A stretch of DNA of 64,000 bases, taken from Mytilus edulis. Taxonomy: Eukaryota > Mollusca > Bivalvia > Mytilida > Mytilidae. The position numbers and the translations under genes are program-made. The stretch spans positions 76,435,960-76,499,959 of the forward strand of contig NC_092345.1 of the NCBI RefSeq assembly GCF_963676685.1, in the 5' to 3' direction. The notes under the pieces were generated by a model, which worked only from the letters and a program-made list of their open reading frames with translations, searched no databases and was not told the DNA's origin. Positions 25,201 to 37,600 of this stretch are shown here, in pieces (position 1 is the stretch's first letter; every line of letters begins with the position of its first letter).

Positions 25201-27656
25201 TTAAAAACTTTAAAATTGCGATAGTTTTATGAGCATTAAACACAGCCAGATTTGAATACAAGTTAAGAAATTCCGGTAAAGTCAATGATATCAAACAGAT
25301 GTGCAATGGTATATCAAATTGGGAAATATTGCATTTAGTTTTTATTAAAGATTAAAACTACTATTTTTTACTTCATATTTGAATCTTTACGCCAATTGCC
25401 GCTAAGAAAGTAATCCAAAATTGTTTCCTTTTATTTTTAAACACTTTCGGAATTATGAATATGAATTCTATTTTCAATTAATTTACACAATTTAATTATT
25501 GTATCTTTATTCTCATCGTGTATTAAATTTTAGTGTATTAAATACAGCATACTCTTTCTAATCCTTTCTGTTTATCCTTTCCAAATAACAACATTCATAC
25601 CTGTGTACGCTTGAACTCACACCTGCGGCTAAATAGCTACAAGGTAAACGAATTGACCTCAAGCCGAGAAATATACAGTGACCATTACAAAATAATATAC
25701 ACACTCTGCTCACACATTAGTTGCATTGAAATTATTATCAAAACAATAACGGTAAATAGAACTGAAATATTTTCAGTTCAATATCAGTAAAAATGTTCAA
25801 TAAATATTTTATGAAAAAAATCTCAACAATAATTAATGAAATTTATTCGAAACCATTTACTAGAGATAATTTTATAGGAGTTTAATTCAATCAATACAAA
25901 ACGGTATATGCATATTCATTTTCGTTCATTCTTATATTGTGGTTAATAATTACTACGACCATTCGTCAGCTGTGCGCTTTTAATTACGTATATTGTCGAT
26001 AAGCTATAAGAGTTAAACAGATTTTATTTTTTCCCAGAATTCAACAAATCGGGATAAAACGTCACGACCCACTCGAGAATTCAACCAAAAAAGTTACAAA
26101 TACTTGATTTTCTCTGTTATTAGAAGGAATATAAATTTAAAACTTTGCAAATGTGTTTTTTATGTTAAGATGAACCTAATTAGATGATAAGTAAAAAATC
26201 GCGGAATTTCCCTTTAAAGGGGCACTAGCTGTCAAATTTTCAATTTCATTGACAGTGACAAACACAAATTTGTGTTCACCAATTTTACAACAATGTCAAT
26301 GTAAAACGTTTATCCAAATTGTAAAAAGTCTAAAATAATCCATTTACAGGGCATGGGCTCGATAAAATTTAGCTTTGTTACCTGTGTATTTTAGTCTTGA
26401 CACCATCTTATGAAACTAATTAACTACTGAGTTTTAATTAGATGGCGTCTAGACATAGCTATATAGACATACACAGAAACGAAGCTACATATTATTGAGC
26501 CCATGCTCTATAAATTGTTTATTATAGACTTTTAATAATTTGGATAAATGTTTGAAATTGTTATAAAATCAAATACGAGAATTTGAGTCAAATTGGTGAA
26601 CATGACAGCTACATGAAGTGCCCCTTTTATATTTATAAAAAAAAAATAAAAAAATTGTTATTTATCTATTTCATTAATTTCTAGCTATTTTAGTAATATT
26701 GACTTGTCATTTCTTTTTCTTTTTATTCATCTGGAAATCCTTTCTTAGTTGTCCATTAATAAATCATCATTTTCTTACTTTCTTGTTCGTTAATACATGA
26801 TAAAACCTGATATATTTCAGAAATAAGAAATAAAGTACAAGTGAGTTGTTTACCAGAGTGAAATATATACATGCGAGACTTGAAAAATTACAAGGGAGAC
26901 AATCCAGTGTCAACAGCGACACCTACAGAATACAGAATACAAATAAGATAAAAAACGTAAAAAATTGAGTGTTCACTAGTTCAGTGAATACATTTGGTTA
27001 AATAAAATTTGATGCAATTTTTATGTAAAAAAGTAGAAATATAAAGAATCAAAGATTTCGGTGGGCAAATTAACTCACTCATACTCATGTTTTTTAACCA
27101 ATTTTTGATAAAAAATATTATTGGCATGTAATGTCATTTATGAACTGAACTGAATTGATTGACATAGACAATAGAAATCTGACAACAATGGGTAATTTTA
27201 ACTTTGTGACTGGTTGGACCATATCATGGGATTTGTTAAATTTATCAACTTCTGTAGTGACAAAGAAACTTACAAAGTGCTCAGCAAAATCTGATGATTA
27301 GTTCTTAATTTTCTATAACTGTTAACATAAGTCATAAATTCATTTCAATGTTATTTATCTAGGGGATGCAATACCTAAATTTGTGATTAGAATTTCCCAG
27401 ATGATCAGGTACGTCTAAACTCTTACTCAGGGTTTATTTTGAAGTGTCAACACGGACATTTTACCTAAAGGGTCCAGACAATCCTATGTATTTGTAGCAT
27501 GCATTTTTTGGATACTTTTTGTGTTAATAGATTCATAGACAAATTTGAGGTTACATATTTATACCCGAAAGTTCCCTGTCCAATTTTGCACAACTTTTCA
27601 TATTTGCTAGAGTCCTGACAGAAAGGATAATGAATATTGTGATCTTCTCTTTGCAT
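16213..27656 (-). CDS. CDK9: Cyclin-dependent kinase 9 (P-TEFb catalytic subunit)
   Basis: There are four coding exons on the minus strand: 27565-27656, 19077-19158, 18031-18121 and 16213-17060 (innermost acceptor). Together they encode 370 residues; human CDK9 has 372. The start ATG at 27656 lies ten residues before PFC, as in the human protein. Key residues keep human numbering: glycine loop GQGTFG (26-31), Lys48 in VAMKK, PITALRE, HRD with Asp149, DFG with Asp167, and T-loop Thr186 in NRYTNRV. The C-terminus is FERVF. With cyclin T, CDK9 phosphorylates the RNA polymerase II tail and pause factors to release elongation. Exon 4 is unusual: its 5' boundary sits in a 51-bp tandem array with six possible acceptors. 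Intron 1 is 8.4 kb and full of repeats. Confidence 0.95.
17024..17318 (-). repeat. 51-bp array duplicating the CDK9 exon 4 acceptor
   Basis: Six units with a period of 51 bp each contain the start of exon 4 (CGACCCCATACAACAG...) and a polypyrimidine-AG acceptor (tttctctcttttcag). Exon starts are possible at 17060, 17111, 17162, 17213, 17264 and 17315. The outermost uses gacttttttgttttcag instead. A unit is 17 codons and has no stop in the CDK9 phase. Each additional unit would add ISLFSATPYNRYKSTFY-type residues before the hinge DFCEHD. Long open frames on both strands here are by-products. Confidence 0.95.
22341..22450. mobile_element. Foldback element
   Basis: The near-palindrome ttatttcgtggataagaatt / attatccacgaaattata is flanked by caaattttcttggggg and cccaacgaaaattt, which also pair. 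It resembles the ccacgaaa-type foldback family seen at 22866-22966 and 60826-61037. Confidence 0.6.
22866..22966. mobile_element. Foldback element fragment
   Basis: The repeated motif ccacgaaaattaa occurs at both ends with ccacgaact and ccacgaaattt between. It is partial and belongs to the same family as its neighbour at 22341-22450. Confidence 0.5.
24575..24613 (+). ncRNA. Hammerhead-ribozyme-like motif
   Basis: The core ctgaaga (24575-24581) fits CUGANGA. Stem II is gaca/tgtc with a 5-nt loop (24582-24594), followed by an intact gaaa (24595-24598) and a 5-bp third stem tgcgc/gtgca with loop atctg. In this fold the next bases are ga, not the required U-H, so cleavage is doubtful. It may be a relic of a retrozyme or Penelope-type terminal repeat. 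It lies within CDK9 intron 1, antisense to CDK9. Confidence 0.45.
26214..26628. mobile_element. TTAA-flanked foldback element, copy 2
   Basis: It starts ttaaaggggcactagct and ends gaagtgccccttttat, a slightly decayed partner of 14051-14742. The inside is itself a long inverted repeat (gggcatgggctc against gagcccatgctc). It is non-coding and lies in CDK9 intron 1. Confidence 0.7.
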
Positions 27657-28769
27657 TTTTGTTGATAAACTAGCCTTGCTTATATGACCTATCCCACCAC
27701 GAGATCGTTTCTTTACAGAAGCATTTAAGATACAATAATAAACCAATAACAGAGGAATATCAAAGAAAAAATATACTACAACGTACATGATGTAAAACCA
27801 GGAACATATATATTCCCTGATATAGTGTTCCCAGGTAAAACCAAATGATCATAAATATCTTTTTATGAATAAAAATACTGAATTTAAAAAAAAAAAGAAA
27901 AAGTCCATACTATTTAGACTTTATACTAAATTATAAACTTTTTGTCCATTGGTCATTTTCGAGTGTCGTGATAAATTTCTGGGTCATTGTATAATGAACC
28001 TGAGACTACTATAACTGTTATAGTAGTGTAGCAGGAACAATTCTGCCTAAGATTCGGGGATGCGGACCACAGCTAATTCTAGTTTGTAAACTGATGTGTG
28101 CGGAAAACGACTGATGCCAAAAGTGATGCGCTATAATGTATCTAAGTTAATGAAAACCAAAAACTGAAAACAATATATAATTTAATCAATAGAGTACAAC
28201 TTTTATTATGTAAAGCCAAAAGTAATTAGAAATGGAGCATTAAAGACTTCAATTTAACTCGTACTATTAAGGCATGTAGCAAATGCACTTACGTACTATG
28301 GAGGAATGTAGCAAATGCACTAACCTATGTTCTGGTTGGAAAGCTTGGCTTTCCTAGGTTGGACTGAATCTGAATCTAAAACTAGTTATATAAAATATAT
28401 AAATTTCTCACTGAAGGTAACCAAAGGTTTTGCGACGATGCAAATATTAAACTTTACAATATAAATAAATATCTTTAACCAATGAATTCAAATACCAAAA
28501 GCTATGTAATTTAACAAATATATCCTTAATAAGCTTCATGTAAATTAATTAACAATGAAATACATCAAATATGAAATTTAGAGTTTTACCAAAGGGAGCT
28601 AAAAATTAACTAATAACTCTGTCTGCTACAGTAGTTTCAAAGTGAACTACTAATCAAAATAATGATAATAACAAGGATTATTACAGGTAATTTTCCTATA
28701 GATATATATAGATAAGCAGCAAATTCTTCATTTAGAGAAGGTTAATCAATAGGATTCCGGGTGCTTAAG

Positions 28770-28905
28770 TTTCAGTCGCTGCATTGAAGATCCATTGGTG
28801 AACTTTGGCTGTAGTCTGCTCTTTGGTCGCCTCGGGTTGTTGTTTCTTTGACACATTCCCCATTTTCATTTTCTATTTTATTGTCTAGTTTTCATTTTGT
28901 CAGCT
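28770..28905. repeat. Dispersed repeat (gaatggaaatggggaatg family), reversed
   Basis: The text gttgttgtttctttgacaca and ttccccattttcattttcta is the reverse complement of the block found twice in STEEP1 intron 3 (33934 and 34594). It is a short non-coding element. Confidence 0.7.
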
Positions 28906-29235
28906 GCCAAAAGAGGAAGTGTATAAATTTGAAAAATAAACATACTAGACTAGTAAGATGCATGGTCGATGGTCACGGTAACCTCACAATGCAAGGAGAG
29001 CAATGACGGTACAACTTAACGGGAACAGGCTTGCATTGCAAGAATGACCTTAATCCCATGACATGCCTACAATTATTCCAAGTTTGTGTGTTACCGTCAT
29101 TTATGATTTAGAAATCACTACTGCCAAATTCTACACAAATGGAAACAATTGAAGTATCATCTCATAATCGAAAAGCATAAAAAAATTCTATATATTCCCA
29201 AGAACTCAACAGACATGGTCGTTTATATACTGCCA

Positions 29236-29408
29236 GGTACGATTCCAGGCGCGGATCCAGAGGGGGGGGGGGGGTTCCGGGGGTTGGAAACCCCCCTTTT
29301 TTTGGACGATCAATGCATTTGAATGGGGACATGTAATTGGAACCCCCCCCTTTTGTTCTGGGTTAGGAACCCCCCTTTTTAAAATGGCTGGATCTGCCCC
29401 TGGATTCC
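29236..29408. mobile_element. G-rich foldback element
   Basis: It begins ccaggcgcggatccagaggg with a run of 12 G, and ends gctggatctgcccctgga. Internal ggaaccccccctttt blocks face their complements. The whole folds back on itself. The frame read through it on the minus strand is a by-product. Confidence 0.7.
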
Positions 29409-29939
29409 AGTAATCAGTAAAATCATAAATTATAGCTTTAGGAACTTTTGCTAACATTTTAAGACAAGAGAACTCTATAGAAAGGCAAGTTGTATAAATA
29501 CAAATCCTTATTTTAACAAGCCGTAAAAGTCAGTTGGTTCACAAAAATCAGATTTTTATTATAAATTGAATACAGCTTATTACTAGTATCCGAATCTTTA
29601 ACATTTTAGATGACTCGAAATTAAAGTGGAAAAATTCTATCATGAAAGCGATTGACACCTTCTGGGTCGAACAAGTGGTTACCATGTCTGTCTACTTCCG
29701 AATATTTCATGTATTTCAACATCTAATTATAAATCTGTTCATCTATACAATGCTCTGGCAAGTGTCCAGACATCTATCTGCCTTTAAGACATCCAGCACA
29801 GTATCAAACTTCGGCGACTCCGTACCGGTACACCATGTATAGTCTCCGATGCCCCTTTCCAATGTAATAGGACAGCTTACAACCAAGCCCAAGTTGACGT
29901 CAAGTCGTCAACCAAACATAACTCTTATGTGAGGAGGAC

Positions 29940-30030
29940 TTCTAAAGTTGTTAATTTCTGTGTCATTTTGGTCTCTTGTGGAGAGTTGTCTCATTGGCAA
30001 TCATATCACATCTTCTTTTTTTATATTTAA
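29940..30030. repeat. Short dispersed repeat
   Basis: The core is ttggtctcttgtggagagtt and gtctcattggcaatcatatc. A diverged copy of the second part lies at about 55570-55625 (tttctcattggcaatcatac) in the SWT1-like gene. It has no coding potential. Confidence 0.55.
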
Positions 30031-30584
30031 AACATTAGACAATTTTATTCACTTATGTCCCTCTTTGGCCTTTGATAAAAACTACCATTTGCTTGAACCT
30101 TCACACATAATAGCGAGCTCTGCGCAAAATGAAGAACATTAGAAAAACTAGAAATCAGTACACAACTAATATTGGATGCTAGTGCCTTGCTCTGTAACTG
30201 TCAATGTAACTGAAGATTTCAAGTGACAGACTTTCTTTGTCTTGTAAAATATACATCAGTAAAAACGCTGCTTTGCTTTGTACATTAGACGCAAAACGAT
30301 AATATTTCCATTACCGGTGAATAGAAAATAAGAGTTGCATGCAATCACTATAAGTCAGTGAATATTTAAAATCTAAATAATCTTTAGTTTTAGATTTTAT
30401 AATTTAAGCATCATAAACTTTAGTCATGGTGTTAAACACACCTTTCATTTTATTCTGTAACCAGAGGTGTGGCTTTGAAAGGCATGATCTAAACATAAGA
30501 TAAGACAGGATAAGACAATAGCTACACGATACCGGCTGCAGTGGCGGATTGCCCGCAGCAGTCCATGTCACACTCAAAAATTTA

Positions 30585-31204
30585 GTTACCCAAATTGCAC
30601 CTATTTTGACAGTTTTTTCAACTACGTTTTTTTATGATCAAGACAAACATTTCCATTTTGTGTTTATTTTGTAGCCGTATCCTTCTTTATTATATAGGTA
30701 CACCAATTTGATTTTCAATTCATATAGAATCATAGAAAAATTGGTCTGAACTAACCTCCAAACCATCAATGATTCTGTAATGAGGAGTACCCAAATTGCA
30801 TCCATGCTTAAATTCGCAAAGTCAAAAGTCGAATAACAGAGCTTTTGTTTATTTTTTTCAAATATTTTGAACAATCGGATATTTGTCCATGCTTACTTTT
30901 CTTTTTTTAAGAAATGGATACTTGAAACATATTGTATTTGCTCATTTTAAAAAGATGACGTTTTGATGACGTCGCATGGCGACGTTTCAGTACATTTTGC
31001 TTTTTCAGTAAACACTTCATTTGTTCAGTGATAAATACTGTAAACGTTTTGTGCATATCTAAATATATTTACCTATGTTGAAAGACGTGCATACTATCGG
31101 TTCATAAAAATACAACTTGTTTAGTCTTTAGGAAATCTTGTAAGACTTCCACTGCTATTTTAGCTAAATAGGTGCAATTTGGGTACTCGTTGCAATTTGG
31201 GTAC
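30585..31204. mobile_element. Inverted-repeat element upstream of STEEP1
   Basis: The left arm gttacccaaattgcacctat (30585) is matched in reverse by aaataggtgcaatttgggta at 31166-31185, with an additional half copy tgcaatttgggtac at 31191. A third, direct copy gtacccaaattgca lies at 30786. About 620 bp lie between the arms, with no recognisable transposase. It ends less than 500 bp before the STEEP1 start codon. Confidence 0.55.
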
Positions 31205-31681
31205 CGTTACGTTATACATTCTTGGCTTTCAAATATTCTGGATTGAGCGTTCCTGATAAAGGTATCCGTAAATCCAGAAGAGAGCCTCGGACTTTATACC
31301 GTCACATACGGAATCTATAACGTGTTGTTTCCATTTTATTTTGTTCTAGTTTGTTGTGGTGCGTTGCAGTTTAAAAAAAAGAAAACTTTGTTATACCTTA
31401 ATTGATTTTAGGTCAGAACAATCTAGCCAAAACTTTGACGCTTATATCATATCAAAATCAGAAATAACCTTTTTTATACAATCTAATAGTATTCAATGAA
31501 TTTTAAAAATGATTTTAAAAATATTTACGCATTTAAAAGAGGATTAGATTTTGCAAAGATTAAATGATTTTATTTATACGTATAAGGGGAGATAATTTGG
31601 CATTTGGTTAATGTTTTAAGCGACATGATTGTAACGACGGATTTTGCACATTGTTGAACATGTTGTACTATTCATAACAAA

Positions 31682-34600
31682 ATGCCTAAAGTTGTTTCAA
31701 GAAGTGTAGTGTGTACGGATACCAAAGATCAGGAGGAATACCAGGGAGAAAAACCTCTATATGTATACTACTGCATTTGTGGTCAAATGTCTCTTATTTT
31801 AGGTACAATATAAAGAGGGTAGTAAATTATCAGACTACATGTATGTCCTTTAGCAGTTTAGGCTTTACCGTCAGGCGTCAAACTGTCATTTTCGGCTACT
31901 GTGAGGGTCAAATTGGCTAAAATGTTATCGAGATTCGTTAAAAAATATCCTTATTGTAATTTGTCAGAGGTCTCAAATAACTATTATCGTCATTTTTGGA
32001 AAATCTTAGAATTGGTCTTTTTACTTAAAATGGACACAGATAATTGTTAAAAAATCTACAACCTTTTGTTTTATTTGTCAGGTAAATGTACCTTCTCCCT
32101 ATTTCCCTAATCCAGGTCCGTTCGCACCCATTCACTTTCGCATGTTTTGGATAGTGTGTTGCTAAAAATATTTTTTTTCTTTTAGGGTAAATGCTTCATA
32201 CATGTAGTTATATTCAGCCATCATATATATCATACTTGTCCAAGCACACATGAGATCAAAGGAGCCAAGCTGTTAAAAACAATTATCTTTCATAATTTAT
32301 TTAAAATCTTCAAAGTTTTACTTATACCAAGCAAAAAACATAACATACAGTATTTACATCAAAGCAAGTTAAAACAACAATCATGATTTTTAAACACTCA
32401 ACAATAACACCAAATTAAGCAATGTATAACCAATTAGCAGTAATAATCCATGATTAACTTTTAATAATTAATCATCAAATTAATAAAAAAAAATCTATAT
32501 AATAGTTCCTCAAATTTTTTTTCAAGAATAAAAATTGGGTGAGGTGCAGACTTTTGGGGCAAACATGTGAGGTGCGAACATGTAGGGTGCGAAAGCATAT
32601 TGGGCTTGAACAGACCTGATACCGTATACGATTAGTGCGACAACACATGCACTCTTGTTTTTTTTCAGATTGTGCAATGGATAAGTTACCAATGAGAAGA
32701 AGAGATAATGCAAGAGTAATAGACAGTCAGAAACATGCACATAGACTAACCTGTGAACCAGATGATATTGTGTTTCTGAGAAGGTAACATAAATATACTG
32801 TATATTGCTTTGATTGATTGGTGGATTGTTTTCAGCTTTATATGTTAATGTGGCATATATTGCATGCAAATTCAGGATAATGATTTGATCATGTTGATAT
32901 GAATGGAACTTGTTATGAAATATACTTGTGAAACAATTCATTTTATATATAATCATGATAATTGATATTCTTATTTGCATTATCTTTCCAATTCCTCTGA
33001 AACCTGAATAAAGTAAGATCTAAAATAAATCTATTTTCTGGTTACATGACCTACAAAGATTCTAATTATATAAGTGTAAAGTTTACTTGGCTTTATTAAA
33101 GTTTACTTGGCTTTATTAAAGTTTCCTTGGCTTTATCAAAGTTTACTTGGCTTTATTAGAGTTTCCTTGGCTTTATCAAAGTTTTCTTGCATGGCCTTAT
33201 CAAAGGGGTTGATTTCATATTTATTCTGCAGCTTGGTAATTTTAAGATATATTATATGCACTCTAAGTTAATCAATACTTTTTTTTGTTTCAGACCCGAA
33301 GGCATAGAGAAACAATATAGACAGAAATGTAAAAAGTAAGATTTAGTACACTAAGCATCTGATAACATTCTGTAGAAATGTTTGACTACTTTCTGTTGAA
33401 GCGTTTGTTTACATTCTGTAAAAGTTTTTTATTACATTCTGTAAAAGTTTTTTATTACATTCTGTAGAAGTGTTTTATTACATTCTGTTAAAGTGTTTGT
33501 TTACATTCTGTAAAAGTGTTTGACTACATTCTGTAGAAGTGTTTGACTACATTCTGTAGAAGTGTTTTATTACATTCTGTAAAAGTGTTTGACTACATTC
33601 TGTAGAAGCATTTATTGACATTCTGTAAAAGTGTTTCTTTACATTCTGTAAAAGTGTTTTATTACATTCTGTAGAAGTGTTTGAATACATTCTGTAGAAG
33701 TGTTTTATTACATTCTGTAGAAGCGTTTGTTTACATTCTGTAGAAGTGTTTGACTACATTCTGTAGAAGTGTTTTATTACATTCTGTAGAAGCGTTTGTT
33801 TACATTCTGTAGAAGTGTTTCTTTACATTCTGTAAAAGTGTTTTATCACATTCTGTAGAAGTGTTTTATTACATTCTGTAAAAGCGTTTTATTACATTCT
33901 GTAAAAGTGTTTGACTACATTCTGTAGAAGTAAAATTGAGAATGGAAATGGGGAATGTGTCAAAGAGACAACAACCCGCCCAAATAAAAAACAACAGCAG
34001 AGGGTCACCAACAGGTCTTCAATGTAGCGAGAAATTCCCGCACCCAGGGCGTCCTTTTGACTCATACCTGTCAACTGACCCGGATTCTGTGGGTGTGACC
34101 CGAGATTTTCACAATTCTGAGGGATCACCCGGATTACCGGCCGGGTCATTGAAATAACCCGGAAATTCCGAAAATGACCCGATTTCACCCGTATTTCTTA
34201 GCCTTGAGATTGATTTTCATAAGTTTGAAATACCGGCAAATTCGTAATTCTTCCATGAACATGCAGTTCATCTAGCTATGTAAACTGTCAAATTAAGTGA
34301 CCCATTAAGTGCATGGCTTCACTTGACAGCTTTGGTGTCAAACACACTGTTGATTAACACCAATTACCTTAGCTTTAGGTCGTAAATAAATTGCCCTGTT
34401 GTTTTACAAAGATATTTCAACTAAGAGTTACTTCCCCTTATTTGTCACCATTCAAAATTATTCCTTATATTTTAACTTTGACTACATTCTGTAGAAGTGT
34501 TTTATTACATTCTGTAAAAGTGTTTTATTACATTCTGTAAAAGTGTTTTATTACATTCTGTAGAAGTGTTTGACTACTTTCTGTAAAAGCTAAAATTGAG

Positions 34601-37600
34601 AATGGAAATGGGGAATGTGCCAAAGAGACAACAACCCGACCATAGAAAAAAACAACAGCAGAAGGTCACCAACAGGTCTTCAATGTAGCGAGAAATTCCC
34701 GCACCTGGAGGCGTCCTTCAACTGGCCCCTAAACAAATATATACTAGTTCAGTGATAATGAACGCCATACTAATTTCCAAATTGTACACAAGAAACTAAA
34801 ATTAAAATAATACAAGACTAACAAAGGCCAGAGGCTCCTGACTTGGGACAGGCGCAAAAATGCAGCGGGGTTAAACATGTTTGTGAGATCTCAACCCTCC
34901 CTCTATACCTCTAGCCAATGTAGAAAAGTAAATGCATAACAATACGCACATTAAAATTCAGTTCAAGAGAAGTCCGAGTCTGATGTCAGAAGATGTAAGA
35001 AAATAAACAAAATGACAATTATACATAAATAACAACAGACTACTAGCAGTTAACTGACATGCCAGCTCCAGACTTCAATTAAACTGACTGAAAGATTATG
35101 ATTTCATCATATGAACATCAGACACAATCCTTCCCGTTAGGGGTTTAGTATCATACATGGCCATCATAACATATATGAGAAGAACATAACCGGTATCATG
35201 CCAACAACTGGTTTTTGAATAAATGTGTTTAGTTCTGATGCAAAGACCCTATAAGTGAATCAATATTAACGCCAAAATATGCAATCTTTAATGACCTGAC
35301 AACAGTATCGTAACTATATCCCTTCTTAATAAGTCTATTCAAAGGTTTTGTTAGTTTATTTTGACTACTTTCTGTAAAAGCGTTTGTTTACATTCTGTAA
35401 AAGTGTTTGACTACATTCTGTAGAAGTGTTTGATTACATTCTGTAAAAGTGTTTGACTACATTCTGCAGAAGTGTTTGATTACATTCTGTAGAAGTGTTT
35501 GATTACATTCTGTAGAAGTGTTTCTTTACATTCTGCATGTCTGTAGAAGTATTTGATTACATTCTGTAGAAGTATTCTACCAGAATCAAATATGTTCGAT
35601 AAGTGAAAAAAAAATTAAACACCTCCCCTACCATTTTCAGATAATATTTGCAACAACTCTAATTGAAGCTAAAAATTTTGTGACTCAATATCAAAAGCAA
35701 GAATTTACAAGTCATTGTTTTTAGCTATAGTTATAAAAGTTATGTTGTAGAACTCCATAACTCCTCAAAGCATTGAGTATTTTACAGTTTCTTCCACAAG
35801 CTGTACACCTGTCTTAGTCTTTTGGCACACTAGAACACACTCGTGATATCGCGGTTCCGTGACGGAATTAAAGTAAATAACTTTGCAAAAGCCTTATTTT
35901 AGTATTGGTATTGTCATCTGATAAAGTCAAGCCGATTATAAGATGCACAGTTTTATCTGCTATCAAAATCTTTCTGTTTGAACCTGTCGACCTGGAACTT
36001 ATCAATCATTGGTAATATTAATTATTTGAGAAACAAAAGGTCCTGGAATGGAGTATTTTTTAATGAACAGCATTGTCCTATATTAGTTATAAATAAAGTT
36101 GAATTCTTTGATTCGCTGTTTTACATCATCTCCGATAACAAATTGAAAACAGTACATATACGCTTTATTTTAAGTCTAGATTTTTAGTATTCGTATGGTC
36201 ATCTTAGAAAGTCTTACTGATTAAAATACTACAATAGGGAACAATTTGACAATGATTGAATTTAGTAGTGTCAACCCTGTGATTATGACCTGTGTAATAG
36301 CAAAATCCTAAATGCATTGTTTGATGGTGAGCCTGACAGATGAAGAACATACAGATAAGGTAAAAGGTAACAGGTGAATATACTATTGGTATCGGATTAG
36401 ACACGGAACTTGTTAATTGTTGGCAATATTATTTATGTGGAAAACAAATGCAAAAGGGTCTGGAGTGGTGTAATTTTAATCAAGACCATTGTCCTATATT
36501 AGCTATATATAAAGTTGAATCCTTTGATTTGTGGTTTTTACCCCATGACGGCTGACAAATTTGACCTCCTTATTTTAGTATTGTAGATGGTAAATAGCTT
36601 AACATTATTAGTGTTTAGTTAAGTTAGGTGTTTTATTAGACAAGTTTGAGTTGCATTTGATTTTGTAGCCATGCATTTACTTGTAGAGATTTAATTGATT
36701 TATTTATATTATTTGTCTTTTGCTAGTTGTGGACTATGGTTGTGTTATCATCACCAAGGTAACAGTAATGTGATGTTTATAGTTGACAATGCATTGAAGA
36801 GGGATGCAGCAAAAACAGATGTTTATAGTCAGATTTCAAAATCTAAGAAAGTGAGTTTTATTGGAAAGCAGTTTAGGTCAAGACTCTCAGAATATCTTAA
36901 CTTTGTCATATTACTGAAAAATATAACATTCTTTTTAACAGGTAAAGGAAAAAGTAAACAACAAAATAGTAATCCTTGACATAGTCCTGACATAAGGGGT
37001 AATGATATTTATTGAAAACTAGCTATGCTAAATTTTATTGAAACATGTAATTTTATTGGATAAACTAATTTAGATAAGGATAAACATATTTTGTCTTTAC
37101 TTATAATTCTGTTTTTATTTTATTTATATAGGTAACACTGACTAAACATACAAAGAACATGGGTAAATTCAGTTCAGTAACCGTATCAACAGTGGAAGAT
37201 GAAGAAGATGAACTAGAAGCTGTAAGTATTTTTATGATAATTAAATAGACAACTCTTGAGTTTGATGCCTTATTGTTAAACACTGGTTTTGGTGAACATC
37301 TATTGCTACATGTATATTGCAAGTTATTCGGCTAATTGAATTCTCATAATTGACAATCAGAACTACTGTTGTCATTATGGAATTGTGATTAAGTACCTCA
37401 GAACAAACATTATTTCTAGTTTATCCTGCACAATGACAATCACTAAGACGCTTGATAAGCGTTAATAGTGCAGGGATACAGGCGATCGATCCCCTCTATC
37501 TGGTAAATGACGTCACAAATGCACATATAATTGACAAGATCTTTCTGGTGACGAACAAATTCATATGTGGTCTATTGGCTCAAATCATAACTTTCTCTTG

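Larger units (their letters stand above)
21917..26217. mobile_element. Candidate 4.3-kb TTAA-ended element
   Basis: The left end ttaaagggaaacttcgcaaa and the right end (reverse complement) ttaaagggaaattccgcgat match over about 25 bp with few differences. Both start with TTAA. If they are the two ends of one insertion, it spans 4.3 kb of CDK9 intron 1. No transposase is recognisable inside, and other repeats are nested within. Two independent copies of one short family are an alternative. Confidence 0.4.
19159..27564 (-). other. CDK9 intron 1
   Basis: The intron runs from the donor gtataaatatg after GQGTFG to the acceptor atttcag before EVFKA. It holds foldback elements, a hammerhead-like motif (24575) and a candidate 4.3-kb TTAA-ended element. 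No further exon or independent gene is supported; frames of up to 108 codons are unremarkable. Confidence 0.8.
27657..31681. other. Divergent CDK9-STEEP1 intergenic region
   Basis: The start codons of CDK9 (minus) and STEEP1 (plus) are 4.0 kb apart, so both promoters must lie here. No TATA box or CpG island is obvious. A TGACGTCG motif, similar to an ATF/CREB site, lies near 30966, about 700 bp before the STEEP1 ATG. An upstream in-frame ATG for CDK9 at 27788 would add a hydrophobic leader not seen in the family. Repeats are listed separately. Confidence 0.5.
33360..35580. repeat. Interrupted 23-bp minisatellite in STEEP1 intron 3
   Basis: The unit tacattctgtagaagtgttt (plus 3-4 bases such as gac or tat) repeats at 33360-33930, 34480-34590 and 35355-35580. 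The three blocks are separated by two insertions that both start with the same dispersed element. The array is not a CRISPR: it is eukaryotic, with no unique spacers. Confidence 0.9.

Noticed and set aside
27657-27788. Upstream in-frame ATG extending CDK9 by 44 residues
   Set aside because: The additional residues are hydrophobic and unlike any CDK9 start. The ATG at 27656 matches the family's start position exactly. A longer isoform cannot be excluded without RNA data.
29206-29457. 83-codon minus-strand frame
   Set aside because: It reads through a G-rich foldback element; the proline- and glycine-rich peptide is a by-product.
32522-32980. 152-codon minus-strand frame
   Set aside because: It overlaps STEEP1 exon 2 on the opposite strand and has no recognisable domain; the MFAP-type end is a small local repeat.
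33360-33930. CRISPR-like array of short direct repeats
   Set aside because: The spacing is 2-4 bases with no unique spacers, and the context is a eukaryotic intron; it is a minisatellite.
36717-36757. Splice donor at caccaag|gtaaca inside STEEP1 exon 4
   Set aside because: Reading through keeps the conserved FIVD block and the correct phase to the next exon; splicing there would remove it.
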